Of a stretch of 12,861 bases of DNA, positions 1-6,234 are shown one piece after another. A program made the translations under genes and the position numbers. Within the stretch, counting starts at the first letter, position 1; each line of letters begins with the position of its first letter. The notes under the pieces are model-generated. The model did no database searches. It had not been told where the DNA came from and saw nothing but the letters and a program-made list of their open reading frames with translations. Origin of the DNA: Betaproteobacteria bacterium (lineage in GTDB: Bacteria; Pseudomonadota; Gammaproteobacteria; Burkholderiales; Ferrovaceae); contig JAGWPH010000072.1 of NCBI GenBank assembly GCA_028870615.1, forward strand, positions 1 through 12,861, given 5' to 3'.

Positions 1-335
1 ACGATGTAATTGCCGTGATTCTGCATGGCGGGCGGGGTGGGCAGGCGCCATTTGTGCCGCGCTGACAAATAGAGGAATTGATCTTCTGTGACGGTCGTGT
101 GCAGAGGAGCACCGCGTTTTTGCCAGTCAGGGAACAATTCATTCAAGGCACGCGGTTCCATGACTGCGCCGGACAGGATATGGGCGCCCACTTCGGCTCC
201 CTTTTCCAGGACACACACGGACAGTTCCAGGCCTTCTGCACCAGCCAATTGTTTGAGGCGGATCGCACAACCCAGGCCAGCAGGGCCCGCGCCGACAATC
301 ACTACATCGTATGCCATGGATTCCCGTTGGGGCAT
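1..335 (-). CDS. Electron transfer flavoprotein-ubiquinone oxidoreductase, N-terminal part (cut by window edge)
   Basis: ETF-QO is a membrane-associated FAD and iron-sulfur protein that passes electrons from reduced electron transfer flavoprotein to ubiquinone, linking fatty acid and amino acid oxidation to respiration. Only about the first 111 residues are present; the C-terminus lies left of position 1. Seen directly: a Rossmann FAD-binding start DVVIVGAGPAG (residues 10-20), then the family-typical VCVLEKGAEVGAHILSG (40-56), PRALNELFPDW (61-71) and LPTPPAMQNHGNY (98-110). The start at 335 gives an N-terminus MPQRESMAYD, the pattern I recall for proteobacterial ETF-QO, and AAGGA lies 8-9 bases upstream. 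The internal ATG at 317 is the alternative, with a weaker ribosome site. The gene diverges from crcB with almost no space between them. No ETF subunit genes are in the window. Confidence 0.9.
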   Translation of the reverse strand, partial: MPQRESMAYDVVIVGAGPAGLGCAIRLKQLAGAEGLELSVCVLEKGAEVGAHILSGAVMEPRALNELFPDWQKRGAPLHTTVTEDQFLYLSARHKWRLPTPPAMQNHGNYI

Positions 336-369
336 GGGAAAATTTCCTTCGTGGTATTGAATGCCTGGA

Positions 370-375
370 ATTATA
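370..375 (-). promoter_or_regulatory. Candidate -10 element for the ETF-QO gene, within a two-way ATTATAAT
   Basis: Positions 370-377 read ATTATAAT, a perfect palindrome. On the minus strand it gives a consensus TATAAT (375 to 370), which would start transcription near 363 and leave a leader of about 28 bases containing the AAGGA ribosome site of the ETF-QO gene. The -35 region is weak: the best is ATGTCC, 18 bases upstream on the minus strand. The same bases also give TATAAT on the plus strand at 372-377, pointing into crcB. The hexamers are seen directly; promoter function is inferred. Confidence 0.45.
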
Positions 376-801
376 ATGGGTGCCATGCAACTAGGACATC
401 CCGTTCACCATCAGTTCCTGGCAGTGGGTACCGGTGCCGCGCTCGGTTCATTGCTGCGCTGGGTGCTGGCTGTAATTTTCAATCAGCCCGGCGCATTGGT
501 GCCATTCGGTACCCTGGCGGCCAATTGTCTTGGAGGTTTTCTGGTGGGAGTGGCGATTGGCTTGTTTGAACACCACGACAATCTTCCACCAGTCGTCAGA
601 TTATTCTTCATTACGGGTTTTCTGGGGGGGCTGACCACGTTTTCGACTTTTTCCGGAGAATCGGTGGAAGCGCTGATGGGTGCCGCCCCAGGCGCCGGCG
701 TCCTGGAAATCCTGGCACATCTGTCAAGCAGCTTGTTGTTGACCGCAATCGGCATCCGGTTCGTGAACCGCTGGCTCGACACCAGGCGGATTCCCCATTA
801 A
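376..801 (+). CDS. crcB: Fluoride ion channel CrcB/FluC
   Basis: FluC proteins form dual-topology dimers in the inner membrane that let fluoride leave the cell and so protect enolase and pyrophosphatase. Four hydrophobic segments are visible in the roughly 141-residue protein. Family motifs present are GAALGSLLRW near residue 20, GTLAANCLGGFLVG (45-58, with the conserved Asn50) and the signature GFLGGLTTFSTFSGE (81-95), which carries the central sodium-site turn and the Phe-box residues Phe89 and Phe92. The start is uncertain. I chose ATG 376 because GGA lies 6 bases upstream. ATG 361 (longer, no ribosome site) and ATG 385 (which would be nearly leaderless from a TATAAT at 372-377) are possible. 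No fluoride riboswitch is seen upstream. The stop overlaps that of convergent nnr. Confidence 0.93.
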   Translation: MGAMQLGHPVHHQFLAVGTGAALGSLLRWVLAVIFNQPGALVPFGTLAANCLGGFLVGVAIGLFEHHDNLPPVVRLFFITGFLGGLTTFSTFSGESVEALMGAAPGAGVLEILAHLSSSLLLTAIGIRFVNRWLDTRRIPH

Positions 802-2252
802 CGTGCGTTGAGGACTTGACGTAGCGCGTTCGTCACCTCCGAAGCGGTTAATCCTACGGGCCCCATCCCTCGAGCCACACAATGGTCCGCTGCCGCGCCG
901 TGGGCGTATACAGCGCATTGCAGTGCCTGGAGCGGGGACAGCCCCTGGCCTGCCAGTGCTCCGATCGCACCGGCAAGGACGTCACCCATCCCGGCGGCCG
1001 ACAAACCGGCATTGCCTGTGACATTGATCCACCAGTTCCCCTGAGGGTTGGCGATGACGCTTCCGCCTCCTTTCAGCACTACCAGACTTTGATAGCGCTG
1101 TGCCAGCGTGATGGCGGTTTGCACCCGGTTGGAGTTTATCAGGCCGTCCAGCAAACGGAGGGCTTCTGCAGGATGGGGCGTCAGGATCGTGGGAGCGGTG
1201 CGGCGGTTAACCTGGTGTACAAGGTCGGGATGGGTGCTTATCAGATTGAGGGCATCCGCATCCAGGATCAGCTTGCAAGGTAATGCCAGGGCCTGTGCCA
1301 ACAGGGTCGTTGCTTGTTCCGAATGGCCCATGCCGGGTCCGACTACCAGTGTTGTAAGCAAGTCATTGCGCAGTAACTCCTGCGGCGTTGCTGCCATCAA
1401 TTCGGGTTGTCGCAACGTCGCGAGTTGGGCGGCCGGTGTTTCATCCAGTGTTGCCAGCCAGACCCGCCCGGCACCGCATTTCAGTGCTGCGCAGGCTGCC
1501 AGTAGTGCGGCTCCTGTCATTCCGCGGGCGCCACCCAGGATGCCGACAGATCCGAATTGGCCTTTATGGGTATTACGCCGGCGTTGAGGCCAGGCACGTA
1601 TCAATTCCAAACCCGCGAGAAGCATGCCGCTTCCATGGGCTGGAATATGGAGATCGAGAACGGTAATGATGCCGCAATGATCTGGTCCGTCAGCAGTGTA
1701 GAGCCCGGCCTTCGCTGCAATAAAGGTCAGCGTGTGACTTGCGTGTATGGCCAGTCCGGGAGCCAGCCCGGTATCACCGTTAAGACCACTCGGAATATCC
1801 AGTGAGATGATGGGACAACGTACCTCATCGAGTAGCGCAATCCATTTGGCGTAGCGGCCTTCAGGAGCCCGGTTAAGACCGATGCCGAACAAGGCGTCGA
1901 CGATCAGCAGCGGGTTTTGTTGTGGGCTCCAGTGTGTGGCGATCGGACCCCCTGTTTCCAGATAATGTCGTCGCGCCAGGGCGGCATCTTCCGGGAGAGG
2001 GTCCAGATGACCCGTAGTGATTACTGTGGTAGAAAATCCTGAGCGCAGTAATTGACGTGCGACCACCCAGCCATCGCCACCGTTATTCCCAGGGCCTGTC
2101 AGGACGATCACCGGCCGGGGAGGGGGGTAATGGGCAGTAATCCAGGCTGCAGCAGCGTTGCCCGCGCGCTCCATCAGGGCATGCGGTGCCAGGGTGATGG
2201 ATGCCTGGTGCTCGGCAGCGCGTATTTCGTCCAGGGTGAGCAATTCAGTCAT
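798..2252 (-). CDS. nnr: Bifunctional NAD(P)H-hydrate epimerase / ADP-dependent (S)-NAD(P)H-hydrate dehydratase
   Basis: This cytoplasmic metabolite-repair enzyme restores NADH and NADPH damaged by hydration. The N-terminal YjeF_N domain interconverts R and S hydrates; the C-terminal ribokinase-like domain dehydrates the S form using ADP. At 484 residues it has the normal length for the fusion. Epimerase domain (about 10-215): GPGNNGGDG at 53-61, DALFGIGL at 119-126 and LDIPSGLNGDTG at 151-162. Dehydratase domain (about 225-480): KGQFGSVGILGG at 230-241, VVGPGMG at 303-309, DADALN at 331-336, TPHPAE at 358-363 and GNAGLSAAGMGD at 413-424, with the expected catalytic Asp424. The ATG at 2252 sits correctly before the conserved N-terminus, although no strong ribosome site precedes it. 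It converges with crcB and diverges from rpoE. In many bacteria it neighbours tsaE, which is not seen here. Confidence 0.95.
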   Translation of the reverse strand: MTELLTLDEIRAAEHQASITLAPHALMERAGNAAAAWITAHYPPPRPVIVLTGPGNNGGDGWVVARQLLRSGFSTTVITTGHLDPLPEDAALARRHYLETGGPIATHWSPQQNPLLIVDALFGIGLNRAPEGRYAKWIALLDEVRCPIISLDIPSGLNGDTGLAPGLAIHASHTLTFIAAKAGLYTADGPDHCGIITVLDLHIPAHGSGMLLAGLELIRAWPQRRRNTHKGQFGSVGILGGARGMTGAALLAACAALKCGAGRVWLATLDETPAAQLATLRQPELMAATPQELLRNDLLTTLVVGPGMGHSEQATTLLAQALALPCKLILDADALNLISTHPDLVHQVNRRTAPTILTPHPAEALRLLDGLINSNRVQTAITLAQRYQSLVVLKGGGSVIANPQGNWWINVTGNAGLSAAGMGDVLAGAIGALAGQGLSPLQALQCAVYAHGAAADHCVARGMGPVGLTASEVTNALRQVLNAR

Positions 2253-2260
2253 GATTCATC

Positions 2261-2288
2261 GGAACCAATCGAAAGGGGCATGGTCAAC
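2261..2288 (+). promoter_or_regulatory. Candidate RpoE-type (autoregulatory) promoter upstream of rpoE
   Basis: GGAACCA at 2261-2267 is followed, after 16 bases, by TCAAC at 2284-2288 (GTCAA if the preceding G is included). The known sigma-E/AlgU promoter pattern is roughly GGAACTT, about 16 bases, then TCtgA or TCAAA. The AAC core, the TC of the -10 and the spacing fit; the two bases after AAC do not. Transcription would begin near 2294, about 110 bases before the rpoE start codon. Autoregulation is usual for this sigma factor, so the position is sensible, but the match is imperfect. Confidence 0.35.
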
Positions 2289-2333
2289 GCCTGCATGGCT
2301 AGTGATACCACCGTTGAGAACGTTGCGCCCTTG

Positions 2334-2353
2334 TATACTACACTCCGGAGTGT
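2334..2353 (+). promoter_or_regulatory. TATACT -10-like element followed by a perfect 14-bp palindrome
   Basis: TATACT at 2334-2339 matches five of six bases of the housekeeping -10 consensus. Directly after it, 2340-2353 reads ACACTCCGGAGTGT, identical to its reverse complement. The palindrome covers the place where transcription from this -10 would begin, a usual site for a repressor dimer. The best -35-like hexamer, TTGAGA at 2314-2319, is only 14 bases upstream, which is short. There is no spare loop, so an RNA hairpin is less likely than a DNA-binding site. The palindrome is seen directly; its role as an operator is inferred. Confidence 0.35.
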
Positions 2354-2405
2354 CGTTGTGGCTCGGCCTGAGGGTCGGGAAGATATTCATATTGCCGGGA
2401 GTGGC

Positions 2406-3005
2406 ATGACAGATCGTGAGATCGACCAGAAGCTGGTCGAGCGGGCCCAGGCGGGAGACAAACGGGCTTTTGGAATGCTGGTGGCCAAATACCAACGCAA
2501 ACTGACGCGCCTGGTAAGCCGCCTGGTGCGCGATCCTGGAGAAGCGGAAGATGTGACCCAGGAGGCATTCATCAAGGCCTACCGTGCCCTGGGCGCTTTT
2601 CGCGGAGACAGTGCGTTTTATACCTGGCTCTACAGAATCGGAGTCAATACGGCAAAGAACTACTTGGTGGCGCAAGGCCGGAGAGTGCCCATCCAGACGG
2701 CCGTGGGCAACGAAGATGCCGAAAACTTTGAGGGCGGCGAGTTGTTGCGGGATGTCAATACGCCCGAAGCCGAACTCATGAGCCGGCAAATTGTCGAGAC
2801 GGTCAATGCCAGCATGGAGGCTTTGCCCGAAGAACTGCGCACAGCCATCCGCTTGCGCGAAATTGAAGGTCTGAGTTATGAAGAAATCGCCACGTTGATG
2901 AATTGTCCCATTGGGACGGTTCGCTCTCGTATTTTCAGAGCGAGAGAAGCGATTGCTGAGCGGCTGCGTCCGCAGCTGGATGTGTCAAAAGACAGGAGAT
3001 GGTAA
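2406..3005 (+). CDS. rpoE: Extracytoplasmic-function RNA polymerase sigma factor RpoE (AlgU type)
   Basis: RpoE directs RNA polymerase to envelope-stress promoters and is held inactive at the membrane by RseA. The 199-residue protein has sigma region 2 at about 25-92, including DPGEAEDVTQEAFIKAYRA (43-61) and FYTWLYRIGVNTAKNYL (71-87), and region 4 at about 133-186 with the helix-turn-helix GLSYEEIATLMNCPIGTVRS (155-174). The start ATG at 2406 gives MTDREIDQ, the expected family N-terminus, and GGGAG lies 5 bases before it. The frame stays open further upstream, but that part runs antisense to nnr and does not resemble the family. The stop TAA shares one base with the rseA start, so translation is probably coupled. 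A candidate RpoE-type promoter lies about 120 bases upstream. Confidence 0.96.
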   Translation: MTDREIDQKLVERAQAGDKRAFGMLVAKYQRKLTRLVSRLVRDPGEAEDVTQEAFIKAYRALGAFRGDSAFYTWLYRIGVNTAKNYLVAQGRRVPIQTAVGNEDAENFEGGELLRDVNTPEAELMSRQIVETVNASMEALPEELRTAIRLREIEGLSYEEIATLMNCPIGTVRSRIFRAREAIAERLRPQLDVSKDRRW

Positions 3006-3499
3006 TGAACCGCGAACACCTTTCCGCCCTGATGGATGGCGAACTGGACCCATTGCTGGAACCCATGGTGCTGGCCCACATGAAGGAAGAGGGCGAACTG
3101 GTACAGATCTGGAACGACTACCACCTCATCGGGGATGTATTGCGCGAAAAGGGTATTGGCAACGTTCGGCTGGGCGAACGCGTTGCTCGTGCCCTGGTAG
3201 CCGAGCCCACCATACTGGCCCCCCGGCGCGCCAGCCCCACCAGCCGTATCACGCGCTGGTTGGCTGTAGCGGCCGCAGTGGCAGCGGTGTCCGTTTCCAC
3301 CTGGACCCTGCAACGCAACGAAGGGCCTTCCAGCCAAACCATGGCTCAGAATACGGCGTCCTCCGCCGTACCCGCCCAGACCCTTCAAGTCACTCAGACC
3401 ACCGAAGCCGATCCTTATGTAGCCATGCATCGGCAATGGTCGCCCCTGTCCGGCTTTCAAACCGTGGATTACGCAGCGGGCACCGTCGCATCACGATGA
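3005..3499 (+). CDS. rseA: Sigma-E anti-sigma factor RseA (MucA type)
   Basis: RseA is an inner-membrane protein whose cytoplasmic N-terminus binds and silences RpoE; stress-triggered proteolysis releases the sigma factor. Of 164 residues, the N-terminal domain starts with the hallmark LSALMDGELD (6-15) and continues to WNDYHLIGDVLR (36-47). One membrane segment lies at about 84-102, after a basic stretch, and the rest is periplasmic. The motif PYVAMHRQWSP (137-147) near the C-terminus resembles the conserved periplasmic Y-x-x-x-H-x-x-x-SP region of MucA-like proteins. I chose ATG 3005 because AGGAG (2994-2998) is 6 bases upstream; ATG 2999 would directly touch that site. It overlaps rpoE by one base and rseB by four (ATGA). 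It shows little similarity outside the motifs, as is normal for this family. Confidence 0.92.
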   Translation: MNREHLSALMDGELDPLLEPMVLAHMKEEGELVQIWNDYHLIGDVLREKGIGNVRLGERVARALVAEPTILAPRRASPTSRITRWLAVAAAVAAVSVSTWTLQRNEGPSSQTMAQNTASSAVPAQTLQVTQTTEADPYVAMHRQWSPLSGFQTVDYAAGTVASR

Positions 3500-4479
3500 A
3501 CGTTTACCTAAAGCATTCCGTGTTCGGGCTGTTGTTGTTGCCAGTGCTGGCGTGCGCGGAGGGCCCCAGGGCTATCGAGCCGCAGGACCTGCTGAATCAA
3601 TTGGCCGTAGCGGCGCAGCAACTTTCCTATTCTGGCATTTTTGTATTTCAGCACGATGGCAGGATGGAAGCATCGCGGGTGATCCACGCGTTTGAGAATG
3701 GTCAGGAGCACACCAAGATCGATACGCTGGACGGTCCCCCACGCGAAATCATCCGTGCCAATGACGAGATGCGCTGCTACTTTCCGGACGCCCGTTCGGT
3801 TCGCCTGGAACATGGTCAAGGCCGTCGGTTTTTTCCAGCCTTGATCGCACCGCCTTTCCAAACCTACCTCGACAATTATGACATCGCCATTGTGGGGTCG
3901 GACCGGGTGGCCGGTCACGATTGCCAGGTCATTAAGGTGAGCCCACGCGACAACCTGCGCTTTGCCCATCAGTTTTGCGCTGACCTGCTCACCAACCTGT
4001 TACTCAAGGAAGTGACGCTGGGGCCTCATGGCGAACCCGTCCAGATGTCGGTATTTACTGAGGTCACCATCGGCGCGCACCCTGATCTCTCCCAGTTCAA
4101 GCCGGCCTATTCGGATACGGCGAGCTGGCGTCTGGATACAAACCCGTCTGTTGGCCCTGAAGTCAGCGGGAGTGGCTGGGTGGTTTCGAGCGTGCCTCCG
4201 GGATTTCGCAAAATTGTCGAGGTTCGGCGAGCCATTCCTGGACGCAATGGAACCATGACCCATATGTTGTATTCGGATGGCCTGGCGTCGATATCAGTCT
4301 TTATCGAACCTGCAGACGGCCCGCCGCGGCCCAACCGCATTGAGTCTTTGCGCAGTTCGCTCAGCTATTTCTCAGCCCGAACAGCTGAAAATCAAATCAC
4401 CGTCGTCGGTGAAGTTCCCTTGGCCTCAGTGACGCAAATGGGCCAATCCGTCATCAATCTTCGGAGTAGTCATCCATGA
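3496..4479 (+). CDS. rseB: Sigma-E regulatory periplasmic protein RseB (MucB)
   Basis: RseB binds the periplasmic part of RseA and shields it from the first cleavage; lipids or mislocalised envelope molecules relieve this protection. The 327-residue length fits the family. A signal peptide covers residues 1-21, with an Ala-Cys-Ala site before Glu22. The large lipoprotein-like N-domain has the signature SYSGIFVFQHDG (44-55), HTKIDTLDGPPREIIR (72-87) and an Asp-Asn-Tyr-Asp stretch near 126. The small C-terminal domain has HMLYSDGLASISVFIEP (256-272) and GEVPLASVTQMGQSV (305-319). It overlaps rseA and mucD by four bases each (ATGA), so the three are probably translated in a coupled way. No rseC/mucC gene follows, unlike in E. 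coli or Pseudomonas. Confidence 0.94.
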   Translation: MNVYLKHSVFGLLLLPVLACAEGPRAIEPQDLLNQLAVAAQQLSYSGIFVFQHDGRMEASRVIHAFENGQEHTKIDTLDGPPREIIRANDEMRCYFPDARSVRLEHGQGRRFFPALIAPPFQTYLDNYDIAIVGSDRVAGHDCQVIKVSPRDNLRFAHQFCADLLTNLLLKEVTLGPHGEPVQMSVFTEVTIGAHPDLSQFKPAYSDTASWRLDTNPSVGPEVSGSGWVVSSVPPGFRKIVEVRRAIPGRNGTMTHMLYSDGLASISVFIEPADGPPRPNRIESLRSSLSYFSARTAENQITVVGEVPLASVTQMGQSVINLRSSHP

Positions 4480-5879
4480 AGCGAGTTGTTCTTACGATTG
4501 TTTTTGGGATGTGGGCCTGGTGGGTACAGGCGGAAAATCTGCCGGATTTTACGGATATCGTTGAAAAGCAGGCCGCTACGGTGGTCAATATCAGCGCCAC
4601 TACCAATGCGCGTCCTGCTGCCAACAATCCCGGCCAACCATCTCCTCAAGATAACGATCCCATGTTTGATTTCTTCCGGCGTTTTGGGATACCCATGATT
4701 CCCGGGCCCGGCCAGCAAGGGCCCATCGGGGAATCTCATTCCATGGGTTCCGGATTCATTGTCAGCCAGGATGGCTATATTCTGACCAATACGCATGTGG
4801 TTCAGGGGGCAGACGAAGTCATGGTTGCATTGCAGGACAAGCGGGAATTCAAGGCCAAAGTGGTCGGCATTGATCGCAAGACAGACGTGGCTGTGCTCAA
4901 AATCGATGCCAGCGGCCTGCCGACGGTAAAAATTGGCGATTCCAACAAGGTCAAGGTGGGTGAATGGGTGGTTGCCATTGGTTCTCCATTCGGGTTTGAG
5001 AGCACAGTGACCAAGGGTATCGTCAGTGCCAAGGGCCGCTCTCTTCCACAAGAAACGCTGGTGCCTTTTATCCAGACCGATGTGCCCATCAACCCCGGCA
5101 ATTCGGGCGGGCCACTGTTCAACATGAAAGGGGAAGTGATTGGCATTAACTCGCAGATCTACAGCCGCACAGGCGGTTTCATGGGCCTGTCCTTTGCCAT
5201 TCCCATTGATGTGGCGCTGCAGGTATCGGATCAGTTGCGTGCCAATGGCAAGGTCAGTCGGGGCTGGCTTGGCGTGGTGATCCAGGAAGTGACGAAGGAG
5301 CTTGCAGATTCCTTCGGGCTGGGTAAACCCCGAGGGGCATTGGTGGTTTCAGTGCAGAAAGGGGCACCTGCCGAGAAGAGTGGCATACATCCCAGCGACA
5401 TCATTCTGCGTTTTGACGGCAAGCCCATCAACACGCAGGAAGATTTGCCGCGCGTGGTGAGTGCCACAAAAGCCGGGTCCAAAGTGGCCGTCCAGATTTG
5501 GCGCAAGGGTGCCACCATGGATCTCATGGTAACGGTGGGGGAAATGCCCGTGGAAAAATCTGCCCAGAGTGAAACGAACCCGGGCAGACGTCATCTGGCC
5601 GGTGCTGCCGGAAAATTAGGGCTGGGCCTGGCGGATCTCACAGCGGACCAGCGCAAGGAACTCGATATCAACAGCGGCGTTCTGGTCGAGGAGGTATCGG
5701 GTGCTGCAGCCAAAGCTGGCCTGCAAAATGGTGATGTGATCTTGTCCATCAATAACAGCGAGATTCATTCCGTGCAGGAATTCAATCAGACGCTGGCTCA
5801 TCTTGATCCAAAAAAGATGCTGGCGTTGCTGGTCAAACGTGGAGAAAACGCTGAATTCATGACGCTTAAGCCCGAATGA
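4476..5879 (+). CDS. mucD: Periplasmic Do-family serine endoprotease (MucD/DegP/DegQ)
   Basis: HtrA/Do proteases degrade or hold misfolded proteins in the periplasm. The 467-residue protein has a signal peptide with a probable cut after Ala19 (Val-Gln-Ala). The trypsin-like domain carries the full triad: His107 in TNTHVV, Asp137 in KTDVAVL and Ser210 in GNSGGPL. Two PDZ domains follow, at about 263-355 (starting RGWLGV) and 380-465, separated by a charged linker near 357-375. Two PDZ domains fit DegP/DegQ/MucD and exclude DegS. Its place directly behind rseB makes MucD the best name. The ATG overlaps the rseB stop (ATGA), with CGGAG 9 bases upstream. It overlaps the next gene in the same way. 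Probably induced by RpoE as part of its operon. Confidence 0.96.
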   Translation: MKRVVLTIVFGMWAWWVQAENLPDFTDIVEKQAATVVNISATTNARPAANNPGQPSPQDNDPMFDFFRRFGIPMIPGPGQQGPIGESHSMGSGFIVSQDGYILTNTHVVQGADEVMVALQDKREFKAKVVGIDRKTDVAVLKIDASGLPTVKIGDSNKVKVGEWVVAIGSPFGFESTVTKGIVSAKGRSLPQETLVPFIQTDVPINPGNSGGPLFNMKGEVIGINSQIYSRTGGFMGLSFAIPIDVALQVSDQLRANGKVSRGWLGVVIQEVTKELADSFGLGKPRGALVVSVQKGAPAEKSGIHPSDIILRFDGKPINTQEDLPRVVSATKAGSKVAVQIWRKGATMDLMVTVGEMPVEKSAQSETNPGRRHLAGAAGKLGLGLADLTADQRKELDINSGVLVEEVSGAAAKAGLQNGDVILSINNSEIHSVQEFNQTLAHLDPKKMLALLVKRGENAEFMTLKPE

Positions 5880-6148
5880 TGCCTGCGCGCTTTACACTCT
5901 ACAGCCGGGACTATTGCCATCTTTGTCATGACATGATCAATGCCCTGGAATCCGCCCAGCAAATACGGAGCTTTGAATTCAAAGTCGTTGATGTGGATGC
6001 CAGCCCGGAACTGGAAGCGCGTTTTGGAGAGCGGGTTCCGCTTCTGATGGATGGGGAGCGCGAGGTTTTTCATTATCATTTCGATGAAGCGTTACTGGAT
6101 GACGCCTTGCAGCACCGCGAACAAGATCATCCTGCAAAGATGGCATAA
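5876..6148 (+). CDS. Small glutaredoxin/thioredoxin-fold protein with CxxC motif (DUF836-like)
   Basis: This 90-residue protein looks like a glutaredoxin-family thiol-disulfide protein. It has a beta strand [12 protein letters not shown] with Cys14 and Cys17 as a redox pair (CHLC), a second strand FKVVDVDA at 35-42, and the cis-proline region ERVPLLMDG at 52-60 with Pro55. There is no signal peptide, so it should be cytoplasmic. Substrate and partner are unknown. Small genes of this type commonly sit between the sigma-E protease gene and lepA in betaproteobacteria, by my recollection. ATG 5876 overlaps the mucD stop (ATGA); ATG 5879 directly follows and is equally possible, as no clear ribosome site separates them. 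It is the last gene before the terminator at 6197-6224, so I place it at the end of the rpoE operon. Confidence 0.85.
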   Translation: MMPARFTLYSRDYCHLCHDMINALESAQQIRSFEFKVVDVDASPELEARFGERVPLLMDGEREVFHYHFDEALLDDALQHREQDHPAKMA

Positions 6149-6149
6149 T
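6141..6149 (+). promoter_or_regulatory. Candidate extended -10 promoter for lepA
   Basis: TGGCATAAT at 6141-6149 fits the extended -10 pattern TGn plus TATAAT with one mismatch. It overlaps the last codons of the preceding gene. A second weak hexamer, TAGAAT, lies at 6155-6160. Neither has a good -35. Transcription from the first would begin near 6156 and leave a leader of roughly 80 bases that contains the terminator hairpin. Because that terminator cuts lepA off from upstream transcription, some promoter here or in the leader is expected, but this is a guess from sequence alone. Confidence 0.3.
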
Positions 6150-6196
6150 TCATCTAGAATGCTGGTTTTACGGGCTTTTTGGCCCCCTAACCTGTC

Positions 6197-6224
6197 AAAA
6201 GGGCATCTTGGGATGCCCTTTTTT
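6197..6224 (+). terminator. Intrinsic (rho-independent) terminator between the rpoE operon and lepA
   Basis: A perfect 11-bp stem, AAAAGGGCATC (6197-6207) pairing with GATGCCCTTTT (6212-6222), closes on a TTGG tetraloop and is followed directly by T bases, giving a run of six T at 6219-6224. This is a textbook terminator. It lies 48 bases after the glutaredoxin-like gene and ends only 10 bases before the lepA ATG, so it either ends the rpoE operon or controls read-through into lepA. Confidence 0.85.
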
Positions 6225-6234
6225 GCGTAACATC

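Noticed and set aside
318..375. Fluoride riboswitch upstream of crcB
   Set aside because: I checked the few dozen non-coding bases between the divergent genes; they are too short and show no matching pseudoknot stems.
1108..1805. Plus-strand open frames of 80-160 codons opposite nnr
   Set aside because: They are mirror frames of a well-conserved enzyme, rich in Arg and Ser, with no recognisable domains.
2052..2405. Upstream in-frame extension of rpoE by 118 residues
   Set aside because: It runs antisense to nnr and across the promoter region, and has no family similarity; the usual length and N-terminus fit a start at 2406.
2999..3004. ATG 2999 as the rseA start
   Set aside because: It directly abuts the AGGAG ribosome site, leaving no spacing; ATG 3005 is 6 bases from it.
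2876..3460. Minus-strand 194-codon frame over rpoE and rseA
   Set aside because: It is antisense to two clearly conserved genes, with Gly-rich low-similarity content and no ribosome site.
2911..3495. Long open frame before rseB in the same frame
   Set aside because: It lies inside rpoE and rseA in another frame. The signal peptide and family alignment of RseB begin at 3496.
3529..3560. Lipoprotein signal in RseB (Val-Leu-Ala-Cys at residues 17-20)
   Set aside because: Proline at -4 and leucine at -2 are poor for a lipobox, while Ala-Cys-Ala just before Glu22 is a good signal peptidase I site.
6208..6234. TTG 6208 as the lepA start
   Set aside because: It lies in the loop of the terminator hairpin, and the nine added residues are not part of the LepA family.
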